64,000 bases of DNA from Granulicella sp. WH15. Its GTDB lineage: Bacteria > Acidobacteriota > Terriglobia > Terriglobales > Acidobacteriaceae. The translations under genes and the position numbers were made by a program. The DNA lies in NCBI RefSeq assembly GCF_009914315.1, contig NZ_CP042596.1, forward strand, positions 4,588,001-4,652,000. Direction: 5' to 3'. Within the stretch, counting starts at the first letter, position 1. The number at the start of each line of letters is the position of its first letter. The notes under the pieces were generated by a model. The model was not told where the DNA came from and did no database searches. It worked only from the letters and a program-made list of their open reading frames with translations. This document shows, one piece after another, positions 34,520 through 43,379 of this stretch.

Positions 34520-35836
34520 TTAGTGCTGCATCTGGAAGGCGGCGCGACGGTTCTGCTGCCAGCAGGCTTCATTCTGGGCCGCGCAGACCTGGCTTTCCTT
34601 GCCGTAGCTGATGATCTTGATGCGGTCGCCCGAGACTCCCGCCGCGATCAGTGCGTCGCGAGCGGCGTTGGCGCGGTTTACGCCCAGGGCCAGGTTGTAC
34701 TCGGCCGAGCCTCGGTCGTCCGCGTAGCCGCCCACCGTGACCGCCAGCGCCGGGTTGTCGCTCATATACTTTGCGGCATGGTCGATGGCCGCCTGCGCGT
34801 CCGGACGAATCTTGTAGCTGTCGTAGTCGAAGAGGGCGTCCTGCACGTTCTCGTGGAAGACCCTCTCCTTCTCCGGGTCGACCGTGAGCATCGTCGGCGT
34901 GGGAGCAGGGGCCGCAGCCACGGCCGGTGCCGCCACCTGGAAGCTCGTGTTGCAGTCCTGCATGGTCGAGGGGCTCGAGGCCAGGGAGACCCGGCCGTAG
35001 ATGTGATAGCTGCCCGGGGCCACGCCCATCGTGTTGATGGAGACGCGGCGGCCGTTGCCGACGATGGCACCCGCGTCCGAGCTCCAGGTGTAGTTCAGGT
35101 CCACCTGGTCAGGCTCGGTGTGGGCGTAGCCGACGATGTCCAGCATCCGGCCCTGCTCAACCGTCGGCGAGGCCGTGCTGCAGGTGAACGTGATCTCGCT
35201 GGGACGGGCGACCTCTGCCCGCTCCTCATGGTGCCGGACCAGCCCCATGCCCCGGAACTTCACCACGACGCCGGCACCGACCATCAACTGCTGCTGGGTG
35301 TTGGTCGATCCATTGGGGAAGGTGGTGCGCAGGTACTCGACATCGAACGCCCGGACAGAGAACCGGCGGTTCAGGCTGAAGTCCACACCGCCGCCAGCCT
35401 GCAGGGCAAAGTTGGTGGCGCTGGTGGAGTAGGTCGTGCCCGTGGGGAAGTACGAGTCGCTACCGTGGCCGATGCCGAAGAGCGCCTGGCCGAAGGGTAC
35501 GAACCGCCGTCCCGTGAGCTGCACGCGCGGGCCGCCCGCTACCGTGAAGAGCGTCAGGTTCTGGCCCAGCGCGCTGATGTTGCCGGCGCGGCCGCCGGTG
35601 AACTCGCCCGCTGCACTGAGCCAGTCCGTGATGTGGTAGCTGAAGGAAGCCGCGCCGCCCTGAAGGCCGAAGCACTCGCAGCCTCCCGGCGGCGGCGCGT
35701 TGGCGCGGATGTAGTTGTAGCCGACAGAGACATCGAACCGAGGCACGAGCAGGGCGGAACCGGCGCCGTCATGTTGTGCGAAAGCCGCCGGGCTGCCGAG
35801 CGTTACAAGAAGCAAAGCCAAGAGTGTGGGACGCAT
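34520..35836 (-). CDS. OmpA family protein with N-terminal beta-barrel
   Basis: A 438-residue outer-membrane protein. A signal peptide (LLALLLVTLGSPAAFAQ) is followed by an 8-stranded-barrel-like region (about residues 30-200: FDVSVGYNYIRANAPPPGG, LVGGP-type strands) and a short Ig-like stretch (TFTCSTASPTVEQGRMLDIV). The C-terminal OmpA peptidoglycan-binding domain covers about residues 325-435 (FDYDSYKIRPDAQAAIDHAA, VTVGGYADDRGSAEYNLALG, NRANAARDALI). It probably anchors the outer membrane to peptidoglycan. Confidence 0.92.
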   Translation of the reverse strand: MRPTLLALLLVTLGSPAAFAQHDGAGSALLVPRFDVSVGYNYIRANAPPPGGCECFGLQGGAASFSYHITDWLSAAGEFTGGRAGNISALGQNLTLFTVAGGPRVQLTGRRFVPFGQALFGIGHGSDSYFPTGTTYSTSATNFALQAGGGVDFSLNRRFSVRAFDVEYLRTTFPNGSTNTQQQLMVGAGVVVKFRGMGLVRHHEERAEVARPSEITFTCSTASPTVEQGRMLDIVGYAHTEPDQVDLNYTWSSDAGAIVGNGRRVSINTMGVAPGSYHIYGRVSLASSPSTMQDCNTSFQVAAPAVAAAPAPTPTMLTVDPEKERVFHENVQDALFDYDSYKIRPDAQAAIDHAAKYMSDNPALAVTVGGYADDRGSAEYNLALGVNRANAARDALIAAGVSGDRIKIISYGKESQVCAAQNEACWQQNRRAAFQMQH

Positions 35837-35852
35837 TGAGTTGAATCTCCTT

Positions 35853-35872
35853 CCGGGCCCTTGCGGGCCCGG
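35853..35872 (-). terminator. GC-rich hairpin between the giant lipoprotein gene and the OmpA gene
   Basis: A perfect 8-bp stem CCGGGCCC / GGGCCCGG with a 4-base loop lies about 20 bp after the giant gene's stop and just upstream of the OmpA ribosome-binding site. It lacks a T tract, so it may be a weak terminator or an RNA processing or stability element. Confidence 0.45.
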
Positions 35873-35893
35873 CGTTAGCAGAGTTCCTGACGG

Positions 35894-38800
35894 CTAGTAC
35901 AGCAGCGAGACCGAAGGCGAGGTCGTCAATGCACTCGTATCGACCATCGCGAACCGGTTGGGCGTGATCGCGTAGAGCACCAGGTTGGACCCGATGACCG
36001 TGTTGCCGTCTACGACCGTGGCCGATGAGTTGACCGTGAAGCGGCCAAAGGCATTCGGTGCCGCGTATGTCCCCGAATTGGTTGCGCTCAGGTCGAGGAT
36101 GTTGATCGTGCCCACCCCTACGTTCAGGGACTCGGTGTAGGTCACCTGACCGGCTCCGTTGGAGGCGAAGCTGCCGACTCCGTCGAGACTGGCCACCGAG
36201 CTTGCCGGCGTGGTGCCGTACACGTACGACCCGGTGAAGGTGTTGGCCAGAGTGAAACCACCCGCAGGTTTGGTCTGAGCTTCAAGGTGGCCCAGCCCCG
36301 CGTAACCCGTCTCCACGAAGTAACCGTTGTTGGGCGAGATCAGATAGAAGGTGCGCGCCGGAGGAGGCGTGCCCCCGAGACCGAGGAGGGCCAGTATCCC
36401 GGACAGCAGACCGCTCGGAACCGGATAGGTCAGGACTCCGCGGCCCGATGCAGCGACCCCGCAGGTAACCGCACCCGTCGACTGGTAGGTACCGAGTAGA
36501 GCGTTCAGGATTGGAACGCCGCTGCCGAGACCTGTCAGGCCGTTGACCAGTTGGGCCGTGCCGCCCGAATCCACACTGTTGATCGCGCAGTTGCCGTCCG
36601 AGGTGCCATCGCCCTGGAAGACGCTCGCGGTGGTGAGGTTGAGTACATTCTGGAGCGTGGTCCCCAACAACCCGGGGTTGCTCGGCGCGTTCTCGTACCC
36701 GACGAATGGGCCGGACATCGACGTGTTGCTGAAGGTGGCCTGGGTTTGGAGCGCCGCCGTTCCGGCCAGCAGGATGTAGTTGGAGTACTTGTCGGTCGAC
36801 ATGATGAAGGCGTTATTGGCATTGACCACGTAGACCGCGTAGTCGGTTGGGTAGAAGTTTGCGGTGGTGCCTGCCGTACTCATCGAGAGCTGGATACGGC
36901 CGTTGGCATCCGTCGCCGCTGCCGTTCCGGTGAGCGCGGCGCTGGTGTAGTTGGTTGTCTCGATGATCGCGTCGCCGGTGCCGGTGACCGCGCCCACGCC
37001 GTTCGCCGTCAGGACGCCGACCGAAGCAACCGGTGCGGCCAGGACGCCGAGGGTGCAGCTCGGGATGCAGGGGATTGCGCCCTCGAGGCCGAAGGCATAG
37101 TTGCCCTTGAGTCCGGCGGTGAAGGCCGTCGGAGTCTGCAGGAGCAGGGTGCCCGCGCCCTTGGTTCCGGCCACCTGATCGTCGTCAGCTTCGATCAGGC
37201 TGCCCTCGGCGGTGACGGTTGCCGGTGCGACCGGAGCCTTTAGCGAGATCGCGTAGGTTCTGGTCGCTCCGGGCGTGCCGTCGGGGTTGAAGGCGGTGAT
37301 GGCGAACGTTCCGGTATCGTCGGCGGCGATGGTGTAGGTGCCGACGAAGCTGGAGCTGCCGATCGTATTACCCGTTGCGGCGGTGGATTGGTGGTTGCTG
37401 TCTAGCTCACCGGCCGAGATGATGCCGGTGCCGTCGGCGGTGAAGCTGCCGATGGTCGCCGTCCGGTAGGCCAGCACGCCCAGCACCGCGTCGTCATAGC
37501 CCTGGAAGAGATAGGCGTACTGCCCCTTCAGGATGGAGTCGTTCGGTGTGCTCGGGTAGACCACCTGCAGATTGAGCTTCAGGCTGGCTGTCTGCGGAGT
37601 CGTCTCCGTGTCGGTTGCGGTCACCGTGAACTGAGTGACCCCGATGGTGGTCGGTGTGCCGCTGATGGTGCCGTCGGAGGAGAGGGTGAGTCCGGCAGGC
37701 AAGGTCGAGCCCGTAGCCAGGTCATAGGTGTAGGGTGCGACGCCGCCGGTCGCGGTCAGAGTCTGGCTATAGGCCGCGTTCTGGACCGCGGGCGGCAGCG
37801 TGCCCGTGAGGGTGAGGGTCGCGACGCCGATGGTGAGGGGGACCGTGGTGCTGGTGATGGTTTCGGCGGTCGGTGTGGTGGAATCGCTGGCCGATACCGT
37901 GAGGGTTGCGTTGGCAGGCGCGGTCGGCGTACCGCTGATCGCGCAGCCCATAGCCGTGAGACCGGCGGGCAGGCCGGCCGTGATGTTGCAGGTGTAGGGT
38001 GCCGTGCCGCCGCTGACCCCGACCACTCCCGTGTAAGGCGTGCCAACGATGCCAGACGGTGGATTGGTGAGTGCGAGCGGAGTCGCGGGAGCGGAGATGA
38101 TGACCGCGAACGCGCCCGATGCAGATGCACTGGTGGAGTCCGTCGCCTTGACCGTGAAGTTCGCGGTACCGGCAGGGGCGACCGGAGTGCCGCTGACCAC
38201 GCAGGTAGTGGTGTTGAGGCTGAGGCCCGGGGGCAGTGCGCCCGAGGTCACAGCGCAGGTGTAAGGTGCCGTGCCGCCCGTTATCCCGATCGGGGAGTTG
38301 TAAGGCACGCCGAGGGTGCCGTTCGGCAGGGAGGAGAGGTTGATGCTAAGTGCCGCCGGGGCGATGGTGATCGAGAGCGCCCCCGTCACGGAGAGGACCG
38401 GGTTACTCCCGTCGTTCGCCTTGACCGTGAAGCTCACGGTGCCAGCAGTGGTCGGCGTACCGCTGACCAGACAGGAGGAGCTGAGGGTGAGGCCCGCAGG
38501 CAGGGTCGATCCCGTCTGCAGCGAGCAGGTGTAGGGTGCCGTGCCGCCCGTCACCGCGACGTTCGAGCTGTACGGGATATTCACCGTACCGTTCGGCAGC
38601 GTGGAGAGCGAGATGGAGAGCGGAGCGGGAGAGATGCTCAGCGCGATAGGTCCGGTCGCTACCAGGGCCGGGTTCGCCGCGTCCGTCACCTTGACCGTGA
38701 AGTTCGAGGCTCCGGCGGTGGTGGGGATGCCGCTGACCAGGCAGTTGGAGGCAAGGGTGAGACCGGCAGGCAGCGTGCCCGAGGCCAGGGTGCAGGTGTA

Positions 38801-40405
38801 GGGTGCGGTGCCGCCCGTCGCTGTGACCGGGGAGCTGTAGGGGGTGTTCACCGTGCCGTTGGGCAGCGATGAGATGGAGAGCGTGAGTGGCGCGGGGGCG
38901 ATGGTGATCGAGACTGCGCCGGTTGCCGACTGGGCCGGGTTGCCGCTGTCCGTCGCCTTGACCGTGACGGTGGAGGTACCCGCAGTGGTAGGCGTGCCGG
39001 TAACCCGGCAGTTGCTGCCAAGCGTGAGGCCCGCAGGCAGCGTGCCCGAGGCCACCGAGCAGGTATAGGGGGCCGTGCCGCCCGTCGGGGTGACCGGAGC
39101 GCTGTACGGTGAGCTGACCGTGCCGTTCGGCAGAGTGGAGTTGGGGACCGTCAGCGTGGCGGGCGCGATGGTGAGGGTGATGGTCGTCGAGACCGACTGG
39201 GCAGGGTTGCTGGAGTCAGTCGCCGTGACCGTGAAGGTGGAGGTGCCCGCCGTGGTGGGGGTGCCGGTGACCTGGCAGGTGGGCGAGAGCGTGAGACCGG
39301 CGGGCAGGGTGCCCGAGGTCAGGGTGCAGGTGTAGGGGCCGGTGCCGCCCGTCACCGTGATGGGCGCGCTGTAGGGCACGTTGACCGTGCCGCCCGGCAG
39401 GGTGGTGACCGGGATCTGCAGGGTCGAGGTGCTCGCCGGGTTGATCGTGATGGCGACGACGCCGGTGGCCGTGGCTCCGGTGGCGTCCTTTGCCTGCGCG
39501 GTGAAGGTAGATACACCCTTGGCCGTCGGCGTACCTGAGATGACGCCCGTGGGGCTGAGGGTGAGGCCAGCGGGAAGCGTGCCCGAGGCGACGCTCCAGG
39601 TGTAGGGCAGTGTGCCGCCCATGGCGCTCAGAGAGGTGGTGTAGGCGGTGCCGACGGTGCCCACGGGAGGATTGCCGTTGACGACGGTGAGGGTCTGGCT
39701 GCCGCCCGCGCCGATCGTGATCGTCTTCTGCACCGTAGCCGTGTAGGGCACGCTGCTCGCGTCGGTCACCTGGACCGTGAACGTCGAGGCGCCGTCGGCT
39801 GTCGGCGTGCCCGAGATGACGCCTGTGGCCGCGTTAAAGCTGAGACCGGCAGGCAGAGAGCCTGGTCCGATGCTCAGGGTCAGCGGGCCGGTGCCACCGG
39901 ACGCGGTCAGGGTCGCGGAGTAGGCGACGCCCACCGAGCCCGCGGGCGGATTGCCCAGAATCGCCGGGTCGGGATTGACCGTGATGGTTACGGGAGCGGA
40001 GCTTTTGGTGCCCGCGACCGCAGCGGTAAGGACCACGCTGATCGGGGCGGTGATGCCGGTGGGCGCGGTGTAGGTCACCTGCGCGCCGGTGGCGGCGGAG
40101 ACTGCTCCGCAGCCCGCGGCCGAACACGCGGGGCCGCTCAGCGACCAGGTGACGGTCGATCCGCCGGTCGTTGCCGACTTGATGAGGAAGCTCTGGCCGG
40201 CGTCGAGTGTGATCGTCGAGGCCGAAAGACCTTCAATGCCGCCGCCGGCGTAGCCGCCTGAGCCGCAACCGGCAAGAAATCCGAGGAAGACTCCAAGGCA
40301 AGCGGTCAGCAGGATCTTGAACGCCGAGCGCAGGATTGCGTTGTTATGCGTGGATCGTGTCGATGCACACTGCATGGCCGAGTTTGCTGCAAAGGAGACA
40401 GACAT
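35894..40405 (-). CDS. Giant putative-Ig-repeat (He_PIG) lipoprotein
   Basis: A 1503-residue surface protein. The export signal (FKILLTACLGVFLGFLAGC, about residues 29-47) carries a lipobox with Cys near residue 47. About nine tandem repeats of near 89 residues follow. Each has a variant of LPNGTVNxPYSSPVTATGG, TAPYTC, LPAGLTL and VSGTPTTAGTSTFTVKATD, the putative-Ig pattern of adhesin-like proteins. The last roughly 500 residues form a different beta-rich, glycine-rich region with TYTIAADDTGTF-like motifs. The DNA repeats at about 267-bp steps across 37600-39700. A role in adhesion or polysaccharide binding is only inferred. Confidence 0.88.
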   Translation of the reverse strand: MSVSFAANSAMQCASTRSTHNNAILRSAFKILLTACLGVFLGFLAGCGSGGYAGGGIEGLSASTITLDAGQSFLIKSATTGGSTVTWSLSGPACSAAGCGAVSAATGAQVTYTAPTGITAPISVVLTAAVAGTKSSAPVTITVNPDPAILGNPPAGSVGVAYSATLTASGGTGPLTLSIGPGSLPAGLSFNAATGVISGTPTADGASTFTVQVTDASSVPYTATVQKTITIGAGGSQTLTVVNGNPPVGTVGTAYTTSLSAMGGTLPYTWSVASGTLPAGLTLSPTGVISGTPTAKGVSTFTAQAKDATGATATGVVAITINPASTSTLQIPVTTLPGGTVNVPYSAPITVTGGTGPYTCTLTSGTLPAGLTLSPTCQVTGTPTTAGTSTFTVTATDSSNPAQSVSTTITLTIAPATLTVPNSTLPNGTVSSPYSAPVTPTGGTAPYTCSVASGTLPAGLTLGSNCRVTGTPTTAGTSTVTVKATDSGNPAQSATGAVSITIAPAPLTLSISSLPNGTVNTPYSSPVTATGGTAPYTCTLASGTLPAGLTLASNCLVSGIPTTAGASNFTVKVTDAANPALVATGPIALSISPAPLSISLSTLPNGTVNIPYSSNVAVTGGTAPYTCSLQTGSTLPAGLTLSSSCLVSGTPTTAGTVSFTVKANDGSNPVLSVTGALSITIAPAALSINLSSLPNGTLGVPYNSPIGITGGTAPYTCAVTSGALPPGLSLNTTTCVVSGTPVAPAGTANFTVKATDSTSASASGAFAVIISAPATPLALTNPPSGIVGTPYTGVVGVSGGTAPYTCNITAGLPAGLTAMGCAISGTPTAPANATLTVSASDSTTPTAETITSTTVPLTIGVATLTLTGTLPPAVQNAAYSQTLTATGGVAPYTYDLATGSTLPAGLTLSSDGTISGTPTTIGVTQFTVTATDTETTPQTASLKLNLQVVYPSTPNDSILKGQYAYLFQGYDDAVLGVLAYRTATIGSFTADGTGIISAGELDSNHQSTAATGNTIGSSSFVGTYTIAADDTGTFAITAFNPDGTPGATRTYAISLKAPVAPATVTAEGSLIEADDDQVAGTKGAGTLLLQTPTAFTAGLKGNYAFGLEGAIPCIPSCTLGVLAAPVASVGVLTANGVGAVTGTGDAIIETTNYTSAALTGTAAATDANGRIQLSMSTAGTTANFYPTDYAVYVVNANNAFIMSTDKYSNYILLAGTAALQTQATFSNTSMSGPFVGYENAPSNPGLLGTTLQNVLNLTTASVFQGDGTSDGNCAINSVDSGGTAQLVNGLTGLGSGVPILNALLGTYQSTGAVTCGVAASGRGVLTYPVPSGLLSGILALLGLGGTPPPARTFYLISPNNGYFVETGYAGLGHLEAQTKPAGGFTLANTFTGSYVYGTTPASSVASLDGVGSFASNGAGQVTYTESLNVGVGTINILDLSATNSGTYAAPNAFGRFTVNSSATVVDGNTVIGSNLVLYAITPNRFAMVDTSALTTSPSVSLLY
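37600..39720 (-). repeat. Tandem coding repeat, about 267 bp per unit
   Basis: Units recur in the lipoprotein gene, each containing (plus-strand) GCAGGTGTAGGGTGCCGTGC-like and CCGTGCCGTTCGGCAG-like blocks. Conservation between some units is high at DNA level, so unit number could vary by recombination and short-read assembly could collapse it. Confidence 0.8.
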
Positions 40406-40880
40406 GGGGAACCCTCTGGCCGCCTCATCGGCATCGCGATAGAAAGCTTTATGCCTGACGCGAAATCTATGCGACCGTTGGTTACCTTTGTCGCAAGGCG
40501 ACTCCGGGCTCCGGGAAGAAGGGAAAAGCCGCGAAATCGTTGGGGAGGAGGATGTAGAGATACTCGGCGGGAGGGAAAGAGGGCTTGATTGAGCTGTCCC
40601 AAAACGACACAGGCACCTTGTACCGTTCTCGGGGCGGCGTGGGGGAAGTAGTCAGCATGGGACTGGGGAAGAAAGCATACCTCTGAGGCTAAAGCCCACG
40701 TTGGTGCATGTCTTGAATGTCCGGGCTAAAGCCCGGACCTAACCCAGAAGCAACGGCAAAGACAACAGCAATAGCAACGGCAGCAGAGTCCTCCGCTTCG
40801 CTCCTGAATGACAACCAGGAAAACAGGCAACGGCAAAGCAGGTAGAACAAGCAATTGTCACTGTGCTGGAAGGGCTGATC
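40406..40880. repeat. Repeat-rich gap upstream of the giant lipoprotein gene
   Basis: No gene is supported. The first 200 bp are the likely promoter region of the lipoprotein gene. From 40612 a composite repeat follows: ACCGTTCTCGGGGCGGCGTG, reversed family A hairpins (GAGGCTAAAGCCCACG, GTCCGGGCTAAAGCCCGGAC), a CAACGGCAAAGACAACAGC tract and family D (CCTCCGCTTCGCTCCTGAAT). Confidence 0.8.
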
Positions 40881-42362
40881 TTAATGAACTTGGTGGGATT
40901 GCTCGCCGAGTTGCTCTGCTCTGGTGAACTCGGGCGTGGCTAGTGTGGCGAGTGCCAGAGAGAAGCAGCTTCCCTGCCCCGGCTCGCTCCACAGGCGGAT
41001 GCGCGAGTGATGCTGCTCCGCGATCCACTGCGCCAGAACCAGGCCCAGGCCGGAGCCGGGGAAGTCGCCGTGGACCGGGCGGGCGACACGGTAGAAGCGA
41101 TCGAAGATGCGGGGCTGATCCTTGAGGGAGATTCCCGGACCGGTGTCCGAGACGCTGATCTCAGCGGCCTGCCCCTCGAACTCGCACAGGGCCAGCGTGC
41201 AGGCCTGGCCCGAGGGAACGTAGCGCCAGGCGTTCTCGAGCAGGCTGTTCAGCAGCCGCTTGAGCGCGGAGTAGTCGCCCTCGATCCATAGCTCGGTGTC
41301 GATGGCCTCGTGGCGGAAGTGAATCCCCGCTTCGCGGAAGCGCTCGGACCACTCGGCGGCGGTCTCCTCGATGAGGTCGGGCAGGTGGATCGGCTCGAGG
41401 CGGATGACCTCAACGCCTGCGTCGGCGCGGGCCAGGGCGAGTAGCTGGTCGATGAGGCGGCTCATCTGCTGCGAGTTGCTGAGGATGTGCCGGCAGGTCT
41501 GGCGGTAGTACTCGGCGTCGCGGGGAAAGGCCAGTGCTACCTCGGTTTCGGCGCGCAGCAGGGCCACCGGCGAACGCAGCTCGTGGGCCGCGTTCGCCGT
41601 GAAGGAGCGGACGCTCTGGTAGCCCGCCTCGATGCGGCCGAGCATCTGGTTGAGCGTGGTGGAGAGCGCGGCCAGTTCGTCCCGCGTGGCCAGCTCGGGC
41701 ATACGGCTGTTCAGATTCTTGTCGTTGATGCGCTGGGCCTCGGCAGCGATGGCAGCGATGGGCGAGAGCGCCTTGCGGCTCATGAAGTAGCCCGCGAGGG
41801 AGGAGACGATGAGGCCCAGACTGGTGAGCACGAAGAGCTGGATGCGGAAGTTGGTGAGGATGACCAGCGTCTTGTCGAGCGTGAGGCCGGTCTGCACGGT
41901 GTAATGGACGCCGCGGATCGTTACCGGCTCGATAAGGGCGCGGACGTGGATGGCGTCGGCTGTGTAGGTGAAGTAGTTGCTCTCGGGCGGCGTCGCCTGC
42001 GGCAGGGTGAGCTGCGGGTAGATGTCTGCAACGTGCGATGAGCGGTAGAGCCATTGGCCGTGCTCGTCGATGACCTGTAGCCACTTGTTGCCGTGGCTGG
42101 CGTTGTAGGCGGAGGTCATGGCCGCGCGCGTGGCGGCGAGCGACTCGTGCTCGGGACGGCTCTCGACGAAACGGCGCACGCTGCGAACGCGCTGTTGCAG
42201 CTCGTTGTTCTCGAGAGATTCGACGGCGCGGTGGACCATCCAGAGCGAAGCGAAGCCCAGCGCAAAGAGCGCCGTCGCAAAGACCAGCGAGTACCAGAGC
42301 GTGAGCCGGACGCGCAGGGGCAGGCGATAGATGAGTGAGATCGGGTTAGCCGAGTCAGTCAT
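40881..42362 (-). CDS. Sensor histidine kinase (OmpR-partner type)
   Basis: A 493-residue inner-membrane kinase. TM1 (LWYSLVFATALFALGFASLW) and TM2 (about residues 172-195) flank a periplasmic sensor region of roughly 130 residues. A HAMP domain (SRKALSPIAAIAAEAQRIND) precedes the dimerisation H-box AHELRSPVALLRAETEVAL, then the ATPase N box (LNSLLENAWRYV), G1 (VSDTGPGIS) and G2 (GSGLGLVLAQWI). ATG 42362 overlaps the regulator's 3' end by 8 bp, with GGGAG upstream. GTG 42368 is an alternative start. The signal is unknown. Confidence 0.92.
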   Translation of the reverse strand: MTDSANPISLIYRLPLRVRLTLWYSLVFATALFALGFASLWMVHRAVESLENNELQQRVRSVRRFVESRPEHESLAATRAAMTSAYNASHGNKWLQVIDEHGQWLYRSSHVADIYPQLTLPQATPPESNYFTYTADAIHVRALIEPVTIRGVHYTVQTGLTLDKTLVILTNFRIQLFVLTSLGLIVSSLAGYFMSRKALSPIAAIAAEAQRINDKNLNSRMPELATRDELAALSTTLNQMLGRIEAGYQSVRSFTANAAHELRSPVALLRAETEVALAFPRDAEYYRQTCRHILSNSQQMSRLIDQLLALARADAGVEVIRLEPIHLPDLIEETAAEWSERFREAGIHFRHEAIDTELWIEGDYSALKRLLNSLLENAWRYVPSGQACTLALCEFEGQAAEISVSDTGPGISLKDQPRIFDRFYRVARPVHGDFPGSGLGLVLAQWIAEQHHSRIRLWSEPGQGSCFSLALATLATPEFTRAEQLGEQSHQVH

Positions 42363-43068
42363 GGACACTCTTCTCCCTTAGATCTACCTCCTCCACCATC
42401 AGGTAGCCCACGCCGCGCAGGGTCGAGATCAGCCCTGGCTGGCCAATATTCAATTTCTCGCGCAGGGTGTTGACCAGCGTGTCGAGCGCGCCGTGGCTGG
42501 CTGTGCCGGAGCCCCAGACGGCCTGCATCAGCTTGCGCCGCGGCACCACCTCGCCACGGTTCATCACCAGCGTACGCAGCAGGTGGTACTCGCTGCGGGT
42601 GATCTGGACCTCGACGCCGTGGTGCACCAGGCGGCGCTTTCTCACGTCCAGCTCGAAGGGACCGAAGAAGTGTCCGTCCACGGCGGCGGTGCGCGTGCGC
42701 CGCACGGCGGAGGTGATGCGTGCCGCCAGCTCGGGGAAGGAGAAGGGCTTGGTGAGGTAGTCGTCCGCGCCCGCGTCGAGGCCGCAGACGATGTAGTCCT
42801 CCTGGTTCAGCGCCGTCAGCATGACGATGGCCGGACGCCGGGGCCGCTCCTTCAGCTCGCTGACGATGGTGTAGCCGCTGCGGTCGGGCAGGCCGATGTC
42901 GAGCACGATGGCATCGAAGTCGCTGAGGCCGATGAGGCGCTGGCCCTCTTCGGCGGTGGTCGCCGTGAAGACCGTGTGGCCGCGTTCGGACAGGCCCGCA
43001 CTTAAAAGTTCGACCATGCGTGGGTCATCTTCGATGACAAGAATAAGCAGATGATTAAGAGCCTTCAC
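42355..43068 (-). CDS. OmpR/PhoB family response regulator
   Basis: A 237-residue regulator. The receiver (residues 1-120) has the acidic pair in VIEDDPRM, phosphoacceptor Asp in AIVLDIGLPD, Thr in MLTALN and Lys in LTKPFS. The winged-helix domain (about 135-230) has ITRSEYHLLRTLVMNRGEVV and LDTLVNTLREKL, then TLRGVGYLM. It overlaps the downstream kinase gene by 8 bp, so the two are coupled in translation. It is divergent from the TonB receptor/phosphatase locus across a 311-bp gap and could control it. Confidence 0.93.
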   Translation of the reverse strand: MKALNHLLILVIEDDPRMVELLSAGLSERGHTVFTATTAEEGQRLIGLSDFDAIVLDIGLPDRSGYTIVSELKERPRRPAIVMLTALNQEDYIVCGLDAGADDYLTKPFSFPELAARITSAVRRTRTAAVDGHFFGPFELDVRKRRLVHHGVEVQITRSEYHLLRTLVMNRGEVVPRRKLMQAVWGSGTASHGALDTLVNTLREKLNIGQPGLISTLRGVGYLMVEEVDLREKSVHD

Positions 43069-43379
43069 GCGCGGGTTTTCCTGGGTAAATAACTCTCACG
43101 TTACTTGTTTATTGTTATCAATCTGTGAACTCGTCCTCAGGTACTTCGTTGGCCGGAGATATGTTTGCTGCCTACGAACGGCGGCCCATGCCGCCAATCC
43201 CGCCCTATGCCCTCGAGAGCGACACGAAGTGCTACCTCAGGAGTTTTTTACAGGATGGTTAAGTTGGGTTCATTGCGAGGGGACATGCTGCTTCTATCCG
43301 GCTTTCATTACTCGATCGGTCAGCTGCTCGACAGCGCACGCGGTCCGCCTGCGCACGCATCACTATGGAAAGAGGCCTT
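43069..43379. promoter_or_regulatory. Divergent control region between the regulator and receptor genes
   Basis: No gene is convincing in this 311-bp region. Near the regulator start it is AT-rich, with an inverted repeat TAAC-N6-GTTA (about 43090-43103: AATAACTCTCACGTTACTTG) and a nearby GTTAT. These could be regulator half-sites. A small family B palindrome with flanks (GAGCGACACGAAGTGCTACC) lies at about 43215. AGAGG precedes the receptor ATG by 6 bp. Confidence 0.4.

Noticed and set aside
34366..34611. Lys/Gln-rich frame of 81 codons
   Set aside because: It translates the CAACGGCAAAG low-complexity repeat tract and runs through the terminator at 34468.
37600..39720. Regular repeats suggesting a CRISPR array
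   Set aside because: The period is about 267 bp, the repeats are in frame and encode Ig-like units, and no cas genes are present.
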